NCBI RefSeq assembly: GCF_017426705.2
Contig: NZ_CP147251.1
Span: 2,084,501-2,148,500 of the forward strand
DNA length: 64,000 nucleotides
Direction: 5' to 3'
From: Enterococcus sp. DIV2402
GTDB taxonomy: Bacteria; Bacillota; Bacilli; Lactobacillales; Enterococcaceae
The position numbers were made by a program, and so were the translations under genes. Each line of letters begins with the position of its first letter. Within the stretch, counting starts at the first letter, position 1. Under the pieces are notes generated by a model, which had not been told where the DNA came from, did not search any database, and worked only from the letters and a program-made list of their open reading frames with translations. Positions 28,896 through 38,035 of this stretch are shown one piece after another.

Positions 28896-29101
28896 ATAAC
28901 AAAACTTTATTGACTTGTTTGAGCAACGTCCTAATCATGCTTTAAATGCTAAAATGGTTATAAGATTGCTAATAAGATAAATCTATCTACTATTTGTCGA
29001 AATATGAATAAATTATTGGAAGAAAAAATGATTAACAAAATAATGGTAGGCACTACTATCTATTTTTATCCAGCAAGTAAAGATCATAACCATTTTATGA
29101 T
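28896..29101 (+). pseudogene. Fur-family metalloregulator, decayed
   Basis: One frame reads IDLFEQRPNHALNAKMVIRL and stops. A shifted frame continues NLSTICRNMNKLLEEKMINK and ends with YPASKDHNHFMIC. This matches the winged helix (STVYRNL-type recognition helix) and the start of the His-rich metal-binding domain of Fur/Zur/PerR proteins. A frameshift splits it, and the C-terminal half is lost at about 29101, where sequence copied from the VOC gene begins. Confidence 0.6.
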
Positions 29102-29478
29102 TTGTTATCAATTCTTCTAGTCCTCAATAATTGACCTTTGCCATCTAATTGTTTAATTGCATGTTTTAATTCCTTTTTCGATCCTTCTAAACAAGTATCT
29201 TGTAATCCTTCAGGCCCATTTTCCCAAGTATTCACTCGTTGAATGAATCGTTTATTTATAAAAATTGAAAATATTTTTTTGCATACTTGGGTAACCCAGT
29301 ATTCTCTAACAACTCTAAATATGTTCCTTGATAAAAAATAAATCAACGCATTGTATGGTTTGTTTTTTCTACCATATTCTACTTTAAAACCAAACCTTCT
29401 AAATTTTTTTACCGCTGCATCCAAATTATTTACTTTATAAATAACATGACCTACAAACATTTCCACACCTCGATTCAT
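29095..29478 (-). pseudogene. Truncated second copy of the VOC-family protein
   Basis: The minus frame starts MNRGVEMFVGHVIYKVNN and is nearly identical to the first 55 residues of the intact protein at 50856-51530. It then passes through frame-shifted sequence (the intact copy's YLELLENTGLP region) and returns to ...TWENGPEGLQD. The last third of the protein is absent. Confidence 0.8.
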
Positions 29479-29512
29479 TACATTATTTTTCCAATTGATA
29501 AATTACTATACC
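29102..29512 (-). repeat. Diverged duplicate of 51155-51557
   Basis: Nucleotide identity is visibly above 90 percent over about 400 bp, including the non-coding sequence upstream of the start codon (CATTACATTATTTTTCCAAT is shared). It marks one end of the duplicated metal-transport module. Confidence 0.8.
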
Positions 29513-29554
29513 AAAGATTCAATAGCATAAACTATTAAAATACCAAATAATATA

Positions 29555-29905
29555 GTTCTAAAAAAATCAATGGAGAATCTAAATCATGAGTAAGAAAATT
29601 TCCCGAAGCAATACCTAACAAAATTGTATAAGAAATCGCATCTGATATCATGATTAAATTTCTTAAGACTAAAAATCTAACCTACCAAACTACAAGATAA
29701 TTCAGTAATGATTAATACCGATAACACCCGATTAATCTGTCACACTCTTTCTTTTTCGCAAAAAATTTGCGATAAATCCTTTCGGTGAGAAAAGAATTAA
29801 AAAAATTATGATAATTGATATCACGAGAACAATCATATGTCCTGTTGATATATTTTGAATAGCGATACTTATAATAGTTAATATACTCAAGCTTATCTAA
29901 TAATT
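29555..29905 (-). pseudogene. Metal ABC permease remnant (paralogous to 53740-54050)
   Basis: The sequence aligns base by base, with many substitutions and small indels, to the 3' end of one permease gene and the start of the other in the intact operon: GGAGAATCTAAATCATG, CTACCAAACTACAAGA and CCTTT(T/C)GGTGA(A/G)AAAAGAAT are shared or near-shared blocks. No frame is open. Confidence 0.7.
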
Positions 29906-29944
29906 CTGTCACTTCTTTATCAGAACAGTCTAGATAATTGACTT

Positions 29945-30165
29945 AACAAATTTTGCTTTCTCTATAAATGTTGCATTCCTTTCTTTGTCAATACCATACC
30001 TTTGTACAGTATATAAACCACAAGACTTTCTAGCTAATTTTTGAAACATTTATGACCAGAATCATTGGTAAGACTCATCTTATTCGCTAAAATACCTATC
30101 GTAACAAACTTGATATTGATAGTCGCTAAGTGTCTTTAAATATTCTTCAAAAGCTTTAATCTCCT
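29945..30165 (-). pseudogene. DtxR/MntR-type regulator remnant
   Basis: On the minus strand, EEYLKTL is followed in a shifted frame by TIGILANKMSLTNDSGHKCF and KKLARK. This parallels the helix-turn-helix of the intact regulator at 56611-56982 (NKIAKHLSLSNSSVTEMFQK). Multiple frameshifts make it non-functional. It shows that the whole module, from VOC gene to regulator, once existed here. Confidence 0.55.
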
Positions 30166-30340
30166 AGGATCGGGTTCAAAAGGGTTACGAAATTCATTTA
30201 AAAAAAGTAAAGTTGTTGCAATTCAACTAGAGAAAAAGTTGACAGTTTGGTGAAGTAAAATTCATCAATTATTAGCCATCTCTACCTCTCTACTTCTGAT
30301 TCTTGCTTTGTTCTTATATCAGTCAAACTCATTATCTTCC

Positions 30341-31231
30341 GAAAGCTTGATTGCTCTTTCACTATTTTTCCTCGGTTTTTTTTGTTCCTTTAAAAACACT
30401 GAGTGGTGAGGTAGCGATGTTTGCTATTATGGATAGCTGTTTGGATCGAATGGAAGAATTGTTCTCCGTTACTGTTTTAGAAGATGCTGGTCAAAACGCT
30501 TTGAATAGTTTTGACGAAAAACAGCCAGAAGTCGTTTTTGAACAGGTATCCTTTGGGTATGATAAAAGTTTAGTTTTAGAGGATGTAAATTTTGAATTAC
30601 TCCCCAGTACGATGACAGCATTGGTCGGTCCATCTGATTCAGGTAAATCCACAATTGCAAATTTACTTGCACGTTTTTGGGATATTCAAAGTGGTGCTAT
30701 CCGCATTCGTGGGACACAAATAAAGGATCTTTCATTGAATGAATTGATGAAATCTATCAGTATGGTTTTCCAACAAACCTATTTATTTGAAGATTCGATT
30801 TATAACAATATCAAGATGGGGAAAATGGATGCTACAGAAGAAGAAATTTTTACAGCAGCAAAAAAAGCACGATGTTTTGATTTTATTCAAAACCTACCTC
30901 AAGGTTTGATACGATCATTGGTGAGGGTGGTGAAAGTCTTTCTGGGGGACAGCACCAACGTATTTCTATCGCAATTTTTAAAGGACGCACCGATTGTTAT
31001 TTTAGATGAGACAACTGCCAGCGTCGATGCGAATAACGAATATTATATCCAGCTGAATTGGTTAAAAATAAGATCTTGCTTATCATTGCACATCGCTTGA
31101 ATACGATTTGAGCAGCAGATCAAATCCTGGTCATCAATCATGGCAAAGTGAATGAACAAGGGACACATGAAGAATTAATGAAAAATCAAGGAGTGTACTC
31201 TAGTTTGTATGGAAAAATTCAATTAAATTAA
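30341..31231 (+). pseudogene. YbtPQ-like ABC transporter, C-terminal ATPase part, frameshifted
   Basis: Only the end of the membrane domain (PLKTLSGEVAMFAIMDSCLD) and the ATPase remain. Walker A is GPSDSGKST (G to D) and the frame is lost after FDFIQNLPQG. Out-of-frame GEGGESLSGGQHQRISIA and ILDETTASVDANNEYYIQ can be read. The C-terminus continues past an in-frame TGA to GVYSSLYGKIQLN at TAA 31229-31231. It is a third relative of the intact pair at 24949-28453. Confidence 0.8.
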
Positions 31232-31244
31232 AAAATTAACCAGA

Positions 31245-31562
31245 ATGAGGAATGATCACTATAAAAATAAAATGAATACAAAAAATTATATTTATCCGAG
31301 ATTTTCTGTTGCACATCAACTTTATATTGTTATTATGTTAGGTTATATTATACTTTTAGGTTTTAATCCAACGATCTATTTAGTGATTCTTTTAATTATA
31401 GGTATCGTTGGACCTTTTATCACTCTGATTTTATCGAGAGTTCAATTTATGAAAACTACTACTGATTATTATGGTCCAGAATATGTTGAACACGTTTCTC
31501 GTCTTACTCCTAATTGGTTTTATATTCGTACTAATTGCCTTGTCGATAAACAGGAGGTATAG
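31245..31562 (+). CDS. Small two-helix membrane protein, unrecognised, possibly truncated
   Basis: Up to 105 residues with two hydrophobic helices (HQLYIVIMLGYIILLG and YLVILLIIGIVGPFITLIL) follow the ABC remnant directly. After the stop, another frame continues GIVWAGLDQKLNRKYLENTG, suggesting a frameshift in a once longer protein. The start is uncertain (ATG 31245 or 31273). No family recognised. Confidence 0.35.
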   Translation: MRNDHYKNKMNTKNYIYPRFSVAHQLYIVIMLGYIILLGFNPTIYLVILLIIGIVGPFITLILSRVQFMKTTTDYYGPEYVEHVSRLTPNWFYIRTNCLVDKQEV

Positions 31563-31720
31563 TTTGGGCAGGTCTTGATCAAAAGCTAAATCGAAAATAT
31601 CTTGAAAATACAGGATTACTTTAATGTACACTATGATAAATACAAATATACGTTTCATAAATAGTTCAACAATATCATATGTATAAAGAAGAGGAAGTAA
31701 ATAATAGTTGTTAAAACCTA

Positions 31721-31774
31721 ATATAGAACATAAACAGGCTTAATTCGCGAATTAAGCCTGTTTATGTTCTATAT
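31721..31774. repeat. Perfect 54-bp palindrome
   Basis: Positions 31721-31747 and 31748-31774 are exact reverse complements with no loop, centred on TTCGCGAA. It would form a 25-bp hairpin in RNA. There is no T tract on either side, so it is not a standard terminator. Confidence 0.85.
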
Positions 31775-31889
31775 ACTCTGAAAATATACTAGTTTAATAA
31801 AATCTTTCTCACAATAAATCCAAATACCATAGATTTTTTTATCAACACACCAAAAAGAAAAAGACGGATAATTTATTGCCGCTTTGCTT

Positions 31890-32140
31890 TCACTTGATCT
31901 AACAAGAAATTGGGTGTTTTTTGCTGCATTTTTTTATGAGTTTGTCTCCAGACAGCAAACTTTTCAAATCTAAATGCCGAAGCGTATTGTTTTTTAAATC
32001 TTCCGCATAGACATCTATGGAAGTTTCTCTCGAATAATAGTTATTCTTTCTTCCGAAATAACTACAAGACCATCTTTATTTTTACTAACTACTGTTGCTG
32101 GCAAATTTTTTTGGTGATACTTTATCACGTTTTTAGACAT
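31890..32140 (-). pseudogene. Decayed gene of unknown function
   Basis: A 41-codon minus frame (32140 to 32015) reads MSKNVIKYHQKNLPATVVSK and on to SEERITIIREKLP. A shifted frame continues SIDVYAEDLKNNTLRHLDLK, then SLLSGDKL. The two look like one broken protein, but no family is recognised and no Shine-Dalgarno precedes it. Confidence 0.3.
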
Positions 32141-32549
32141 GAATAAATAGACTTATTCTGACATTGTATAATGATTCATAATACTCCTCATCCTTTATAT
32201 CCAGTGTACAAAAGTAGTAAATACACGCAGGAATTGACTATCATAAGTAAGATACATATCGCTAGGAAGTTTCTTACTTGTACAGACAAAAAGAGAAGGC
32301 ACCTCTCACTTCTTTTACTTTCGGAACCTTCCCAAATCTCTGTAAAATAATTGGCTTCAGTAATTAAAGTTGATCTCACAAAAAAGTTATCAAAAATACA
32401 ACTGATTTCACCGTTCGTAAAAATTATCACTAACAAATTCAGATTTTATACTATTTAGTGTTGGGAATGATAAACATTAACTATCGAAGAGTCTTTTAAA
32501 ATCTTTTTTATACTCATGATTTCTTCCAAAAATTGTGAGAAAAGATAAG
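32141..32549. other. Intergenic, no supported gene
   Basis: AT-rich sequence downstream of the P-type ATPase. No ribosome binding site or domain supports the small frames present. Confidence 0.4.
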
Positions 32550-35198
32550 TTAAATACTTTTCATCGAACGGACCCATTTATCGAACTCTGTCACGAGTAA
32601 GACGACCATCCCGGAAGCCCCTGAGATGACCCAGCCGATCACGGACATGTCCTCGGTATGAAAGGTTCTCTGCATAAATGGAACATAGGTCAATAGCAGT
32701 TGCAGAACCAGCATCACACCAATAATCAAGAACGCTTTGGGGTTTGTGAAGGAAGCTTTGGAAAACGCTAATGCACTGGTACGGATGTTGAACAAATAGA
32801 AAATCTTGCTCAAGACCACCATATTGACCATCATGGTACTAGCAACTGATTCGCTGATGCCTTGCAACAAAAGCCAGTCATGGGCGATCAAGCTGATGAC
32901 TGCCATCAAAATCGATACGTACGCCATCTGCCAAATATCATGGCGATTCAACAATTTATTACCTGTCTTTCGCGGTTTACGGCTCATGATTCCAGACTCT
33001 GCTGGTTCAAAGATAAACGCAAACTGGATCGTAATAGCAGAAACCATATTGATCCACAGCAGTTGTGTCGCCTGCAGCGGCAATTCTTTTTGCATCATGA
33101 TGGTAAAAGCAATGATCAGCCCTTCAGCAAAAGACGTCGGTAACAGAAACAAAATACTCTTTTTGATGTTGTCATAGATTCGCCGCCCTTCGCGAATCGC
33201 TAAGGACATGGTACCAAAATTGTCATCAGTTAAGATCATATCAGCAGAATCTTTGGCTACATCCGTGCCGCTGATTCCCATCGCTACACCGATATCCGCC
33301 TGTTTCAATGCAGGAGCATCGTTGACGCCGTCACCCGTCATCGCAGTGACTTTGCCTTTAGCTTGCAGCGCTTTGATAATGTCTAATTTATTTTTCGGCG
33401 TCGTACGTGCAAAGACTTGATTAGCCAAGGCGGCTTCTTGAAATTCGGCTTCACTCATCTGATCCAACTTGGTACCAGTCACGACTTGAATCTCGTCAGC
33501 TAAGCCGAGTTTTTCTCCAATCGCTTTAGCGGTCAAGGGGTGATCCCCAGTGATCATTTTGACCTGAACACCGGCTTGGTTCATTTCCTTCAGGGAGGCA
33601 ATCACTTCTTCTCGCGGCGGATCAATGATCCCAGCGATCCCCAGTAATTGCAGTCCTTGCTCAAAAATCGTTTCATCAATGTGATCGATTGAAACTGGCT
33701 GATAGCCCACCGCTACCACCCGATTGCCTTCTGCCGACAAGCGGCGGACATGTCCTGTCCAGTAGTCTTCATCAAAAGTCCCTGACTGTTTTTGCACCAT
33801 TTCAAACAATTTATCTGGGGACCCTTTGACGAATAACAAGCGTTCCCCCGCAGAGTTTGCCACTAATTTCGCCATGTAGCGGTTGTCGGAATCAAAAGGT
33901 AGCATATCCAGTTCTTGGTAGGCAGGAACTTGTGGATAAGCAAACTGCTTATGGTACAGCGTCAAAAAGGAGCCATCCGTTGGTTCCCCATTGATCGTCC
34001 ACTGGCTTCCTTCTGATACTAGCACTGTATCATTGGCTTCGTAGCCGGCTTCCAAAAACAACTGCAGGGTGTCTTGGTCACGGTCGTTCCCCTGCTTAAG
34101 ATGGATCGCTCCCAACGGCGCATAGCCGTCACCAGTCACTTCGTATTCCTGCTGAGCCAATACGATGTCTTTGACCGTCATTTCATTTTTGGTCAGAGTA
34201 CCGGTTTTATCCGTCGCAATCACATCCACTGATCCAAGCGTTTCAACCGCAGGCAGTGTTTTGATGATGGTGTGCTTGTTTTTTGCCATATCGCTGACAC
34301 CCATCGCCAAAACTACCGATGTCGTTGCCGGCAATCCTTCTGGAATCGAACCGACGATCATGGTGACGACAGCTAAGGACAAGACAGAAATCGCATAGGT
34401 TTGCTGGAACAAGCTGACGACAAATAGCAAGACCGCCACGCCCATGATCACATAGGTGATACCTTTTCCCAGTCCATCGATCTCTTTCATCAGCGGCGTT
34501 TTTCGCTCTTCCGTCTGATTGACTTCTGCTGAGATTTTCCCGATCTCAGTAGTGGCGCCGGTAGCGATCACAATCCCTTTCCCGCTTCCTGACGTCACGG
34601 AAGTCGAAGCAAACGCCAAATTCCATTGTTCCGCTAATGGGGTTGCTTCATCCACTAAGGCATCTGTTATTTTTTCCACCGAATCGGATTCACCAGTCAA
34701 GGCGGATTCTTGGATACGCAAGTTGTCCGCTTCGATGATCCGCAGATCTGCGGGTATATTGTCGCCGGATTCTAAGAATACGACATCGCCAGGAACGACT
34801 TCAGCGGCTGGAATATCTTGACGAATCCCATCTCTATAGACCGTGGCTTCTGCCGAAAGCATCTCTTTGATCCGCTCTAACGCATCGGAAGCATTAGCTT
34901 CTTGGTAATAACCGATCAACGCATTGACCAGTACCACGATTCCGATGATCACGGCATCAGAGAAATGCCCCATCAGGAGTGTCAAGCAGGCCGAGAAAAT
35001 CAAAATGTAGATGATCGTGTTATGGAATTGCCGCAGCAGCAAGCGCCACTTAGCTGTTTTTTTGACCGCTAATTGGTTCAATCCGTAGATTCCTAACCGC
35101 TCGGTTACTTGTGCTTCATCCAATCCTTGTTCGATTGAGGGCACCTGATAATGTTCGATTGTTTCTGACACTGATAACTGAAACTCTTTTTTATTCAT
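32550..35198 (-). CDS. P2-type cation-transporting ATPase
   Basis: This 882-residue membrane pump has an N-terminal cation-ATPase domain, the actuator motif TGES, the phosphorylation motif DKTGTLTKNE (about residue 330), the hinge GDGVNDAPALKQADIG and six C-terminal helices, a full-length P2A (Ca2+/Mn2+-like) or PMR1-type ATPase. ATG 35198 has GGAAGAAG. Its base composition is visibly more GC-rich than all neighbours, and it is the only large intact gene in a decayed 8-kb zone, suggesting separate, probably later, acquisition. Ion specificity is not certain. Confidence 0.9.
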   Translation of the reverse strand: MNKKEFQLSVSETIEHYQVPSIEQGLDEAQVTERLGIYGLNQLAVKKTAKWRLLLRQFHNTIIYILIFSACLTLLMGHFSDAVIIGIVVLVNALIGYYQEANASDALERIKEMLSAEATVYRDGIRQDIPAAEVVPGDVVFLESGDNIPADLRIIEADNLRIQESALTGESDSVEKITDALVDEATPLAEQWNLAFASTSVTSGSGKGIVIATGATTEIGKISAEVNQTEERKTPLMKEIDGLGKGITYVIMGVAVLLFVVSLFQQTYAISVLSLAVVTMIVGSIPEGLPATTSVVLAMGVSDMAKNKHTIIKTLPAVETLGSVDVIATDKTGTLTKNEMTVKDIVLAQQEYEVTGDGYAPLGAIHLKQGNDRDQDTLQLFLEAGYEANDTVLVSEGSQWTINGEPTDGSFLTLYHKQFAYPQVPAYQELDMLPFDSDNRYMAKLVANSAGERLLFVKGSPDKLFEMVQKQSGTFDEDYWTGHVRRLSAEGNRVVAVGYQPVSIDHIDETIFEQGLQLLGIAGIIDPPREEVIASLKEMNQAGVQVKMITGDHPLTAKAIGEKLGLADEIQVVTGTKLDQMSEAEFQEAALANQVFARTTPKNKLDIIKALQAKGKVTAMTGDGVNDAPALKQADIGVAMGISGTDVAKDSADMILTDDNFGTMSLAIREGRRIYDNIKKSILFLLPTSFAEGLIIAFTIMMQKELPLQATQLLWINMVSAITIQFAFIFEPAESGIMSRKPRKTGNKLLNRHDIWQMAYVSILMAVISLIAHDWLLLQGISESVASTMMVNMVVLSKIFYLFNIRTSALAFSKASFTNPKAFLIIGVMLVLQLLLTYVPFMQRTFHTEDMSVIGWVISGASGMVVLLVTEFDKWVRSMKSI

Positions 35199-35618
35199 TT
35201 ATTCTTCTTCCTTTTCTTTTTCATTGATGGATAAAACAAATAAGCCCCTTATTTAGAAACTGCTCCTAAATAACGCGCTGCTGCTGGTCTCCTATTCAAT
35301 TAAAAAGTAAGGTAAGTCAAAATAGTGTTTCTGCTCACCGTCACTCGAGTCGCTTGACATTCGTTTACCACCCCCTCTAAAGTTAGAAATAAGCGTAACA
35401 AACTATTTTTAAGAAGTCAAGAGGGACCGTATTCATAAAAAAATAGCCTTTATTTACGCGATTATAGTCGACAAACTTATGTTTACGATAACAAACTTAC
35501 ATATAATGGAATTTTTTAAGGATACTAGCCATCCAGTTTTTCTAATATTTGTTTCGTCGATCTATAGATGATAGGATTCGCCTTTTAAGATACTATCCAT
35601 CGTAGTTTGTTATTTAGC
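35199..35618. other. 5' region of the P-type ATPase gene
   Basis: Contains a hairpin (TTATTTAG/CTAAATAA, 35250-35276) about 50 nt before the ATPase start and a GC-richer leader with a GAGGGGGTGG block near 35370. I could not match it to yybP-ykoY, M-box or NiCo riboswitches. No gene seen. Confidence 0.35.
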
Positions 35619-35725
35619 TTAAACTGCACCTATCAGCTTCGCTACTTCTTCTGCCTCATGGGTATGTTTCGAAACTATACCGTCACTATCTCCTACAATG
35701 ATATCACCTGAATAGATGATTAGAT
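35619..35725 (-). pseudogene. RraA/HMG-aldolase-like C-terminal fragment
   Basis: The minus frame reads YSGDIIVGDSDGIVSKHTHE then AEEVAKLIGAV and a stop, matching the GD(I/V)VVGDxDGVV block of the RraA / demethylmenaquinone methyltransferase-like fold. Only about 34 codons remain. Confidence 0.5.
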
Positions 35726-35774
35726 TGTTGATGTGTGCAAATATATTGATTTTGCCAAGGTTATTTTTGAGTGA

Positions 35775-35821
35775 AATAAAAAAATCTGTTACAGAGATCC
35801 TTTCATTCTGTAACAGATTTA
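35775..35821 (-). terminator. Rho-independent terminator, leftward
   Basis: Arms AATCTGTTACAGA / TCTGTAACAGATT enclose about 10 nt, and on the minus strand are followed by TTTTTTTATTT. It lies just downstream of the ABC fragment. Confidence 0.75.
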
Positions 35822-35849
35822 ATTTGATTCAACTCATCAATCCTTATTG

Positions 35850-36112
35850 TCAAAGATCCTTTTTGGCAGTGTGCTTTTTGACCACTTCTACAATTTCGTC
35901 AAAACTAGCAGTCTTATCCCCTATCCGAATATTATTTAGTAATGTATTTTTAAATAAATAGATTGTCTGAAAAACTATGGAAATATGGGAATAAGTATTA
36001 TCTGGTTTGACTTCTTTTATATCTTTCTCTCCAATGTATACCTTTCCGTTGTGTGCATCGTAAAAACGTGTAAGTACTTTTACAACGGTTGCTTTAACAC
36101 TTCCTCATGGTT
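35850..36112 (-). pseudogene. Fragment of a YbtQ-like ABC ATPase
   Basis: The minus frame KVLTRFYDAHNGKVYIGEKD, PDNTYSHISIVFQTIYLFKN and LLNNIRIGDKTASFDEIVE is a diverged copy of residues about 365-450 of the intact protein at 24949-26703. The Walker A is ruined (GSVKATVVK). Roughly 87 codons survive. Confidence 0.75.
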
Positions 36113-36258
36113 CCACCCATTCAGTCAATATTTTCATTATTAAATGTTTTTTTGATTTTTTACACAATTAGGCAGGAGCTCTCTATGATTAAGAATCTCT
36201 TTTTTATGCTTACTAAATATAATTCCAAATTTTATCAAAATATCTTATTTTTAATTAC

Positions 36259-36290
36259 AAAAAAACATCTTCTCCAAGATAGAGAAGATG
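36259..36290 (-). terminator. Terminator downstream of the TPP-riboswitch-like element
   Basis: On the minus strand CATCTTCTC and GAGAAGATG form a 9-bp stem around 7 nt, followed by TTTTTTT. It starts about 20 nt after the aptamer-like region, the normal expression-platform arrangement. Confidence 0.75.
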
Positions 36291-36313
36291 CTTAAAACAG
36301 CTCAATACAAAAT

Positions 36314-36386
36314 AGTTCCGACACGCTCCACCAACAGGTTCAAAGGGTCAGGTTTTAACCTTCTCAACGCCAATTACGTCCCCTGC
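36314..36386 (-). promoter_or_regulatory. TPP (THI-box) riboswitch-like element, degenerate and orphan
   Basis: Read on the minus strand it contains, in order, GGGG, GCGTTGAGA (consensus CTGAGA), a short stem AGGTTAAAACCT, and GACCCTTTGAACCTGTTGG, which is the diagnostic THI-box block. The 3' arm is shortened: GGAGCGTGTCGGAA appears where TAATxCCAxCGTAGGGAA is expected. A T-tailed terminator follows. No thiamine gene lies downstream; the next sequence is an ABC fragment. It probably regulated a lost thiamine transporter. Confidence 0.6.
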
Positions 36387-36390
36387 ATTT

Positions 36391-36745
36391 TTATTTAATT
36401 TTATTCAATTAACATACTACATAAACAAATCAGTCCTATCAATATAAGAACTATTGGTTAACAGTTAATTGCGATTAACTTATGATTATATTTCAAATTA
36501 ATTTCACAATCAGCTTATCTAAAATAATCATATCTACACCTAGTTGTTTTGCCTATATGACCCAGTATAAATCAGGAAAAGTACAATGAATCTATTTGAT
36601 AGTTATTGTTACTTTCTTTAAAATTCTAGATTATATTTTTTGGGAATAAAATTCCGATTTATATAATACCTGACCAACAGCAAATGTAACAATCGACCCG
36701 CCCAATATTTAGATCATAATCATTTGAGCAAACAATTAATTCTGA
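36391..36745. other. AT-rich gap, nothing recognised
   Basis: No supported frame or structured element was seen between the riboswitch-like element and the kinase remnant. Confidence 0.4.
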
Positions 36746-37229
36746 TTACAAGAATTCTTTGAAGATATCAGTTACATTATCTCTTTGAGTCAGAGATAAT
36801 TTTATTAATGAATCACAATCAATGCCTTCAATAGGTTCTTTATAGTATCCTTGAAAAAAATCTACTAAATCATCTGTTACGTAAGTTTTATTTGGTCTTT
36901 TTTTGACATTTTTTTGAATACTCTGCACTACAATCTAAAACTATAGCTATAACGCTGACATTTGTACCTTTCAAATATTCATAAGTATTTTTTCTATTAA
37001 TAATATTTAAATTTGTAGAGTCATAAACTACATTTCTTGTTTTTAGTGCATGAAGCCTTACTAAATTCATAACTGAAAATATAAATTCATGATTATCTTT
37101 AAATTCAGTAAAAATATTACGATATTCGTCTGATGAAACTAAAAAAGCACCTTCTTTTTCTAGTTTTTTTGAAATAGTTGTTTTACCAGAACCAGGTATA
37201 CCGACTAACAAAAATAAATTATTAAGCAT
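36746..37229 (-). pseudogene. P-loop kinase (AAA_33 / polynucleotide-kinase-like), frameshifted
   Basis: The first 113 codons start MLNNLFLLVGIPGSGKTTIS (Walker A) with SSDEYRNIF and VVYDSTNLNIINR, typical of small AAA_33 kinases that phosphorylate nucleic acid ends or small molecules. The frame ends after KKCQKKTK. An overlapping shifted frame continues KNVKKRPNKTYVTDDLVDFF to the natural end at 36746. One frameshift near 36890-36925 (A-rich) separates them. Confidence 0.7.
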
Positions 37230-37255
37230 AATTATCCCCCTTCAATTTGTTATTT

Positions 37256-37563
37256 TTAATTTTTGATAAAGCCCATCAGAAGTTTCTTTTTTTCTTTAGA
37301 TAGCTCTGGCCATGCAACGATATTATCATGAAAATTTCTCGGAATAAGATGGAAATGAACATGTCGAATTGACTGTCCCACACTTTCACCGCTAGCCATT
37401 AAAATATTTACTCCTGTATATCCACAGCTGTTTATTATATGGTTATTAATTTTTAGTAAAGTCTTTTGTAGTTCAATAAAATTTTCATCAGTAATATCAT
37501 TTAAATCTGTGCAATGATCTTTTGGTATAATTAATATATGCCCATTTACATCTGCGAATTTTT
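37256..37563 (-). pseudogene. HIT-family protein, N-terminally truncated
   Basis: The minus frame FADVNGHILIIPKDHCTDLN continues to QSIRHVHFHLIPRNF, the histidine-triad active site (HxHxH) of HIT nucleotide hydrolases, and ends at TAA 37256-37258. An in-frame TAA upstream removes about 35 N-terminal residues. It lies directly upstream of the kinase remnant on the same strand. Confidence 0.75.
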
Positions 37564-37570
37564 ATGTCAT

Positions 37571-37930
37571 TTTAGAAAAGTGATCGTAATTTTATTGGAG
37601 CATAATAACCTTTAGGGAAAACCCAAAAGCACACAATATATCCATTTTTTTGTGCTTTTAACCTACTTGCTTCTCTTTCGGAAAAGGTCAATAGTTATAA
37701 CGAAGTGACTCTCACTGCCTCTCAGAAGAAAGAAAATACTTACAAAGATTCATTGTGTAAAATAGTTTTCGTATTAAATTCCAGGTATTTTCTAAGTAAA
37801 AATTACACCTTTTCCCATTAAGAACATACTAATAGCGGCCGTGTTAGGAACAATTTAATTCAATCATTTTCTTTGATAAATCCCTTTGTTTAATCATTCC
37901 AATACGTTCATTGTACGTATTATGTTTATC
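37571..37930. other. Intergenic, no supported gene
   Basis: No reading frame with a ribosome binding site or domain was seen. Confidence 0.35.
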
Positions 37931-37987
37931 AAAAAACTACGCTACACGATACTTCAAGCATAAAAGCTAGGTTATCATGTAGCGTAG
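37931..37987 (-). terminator. Terminator of the sulfatase operon
   Basis: On the minus strand CTACGCTACATGAT and its near-perfect complement (13 of 14) form a stem followed by TTTTTTG, about 50 nt after the last gene (38036). Confidence 0.65.
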
Positions 37988-38035
37988 GTTGCTATTTATG
38001 AAAATATTTGGAATTTGAATAATTCTTTCATAATC

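Noticed and set aside
35199..35400. Possible metal riboswitch (yybP-ykoY, M-box or NiCo) upstream of the P-type ATPase
   Set aside because: Conserved cores of these classes could not be found. Only one simple hairpin is clear.
36337..36349. Plus-strand GGTTCAAAGGGT looked like the T-loop of a tRNA
   Set aside because: No acceptor stem, anticodon arm or CCA fits. The block is the complement of the TPP-riboswitch motif CCTTTGAACC.
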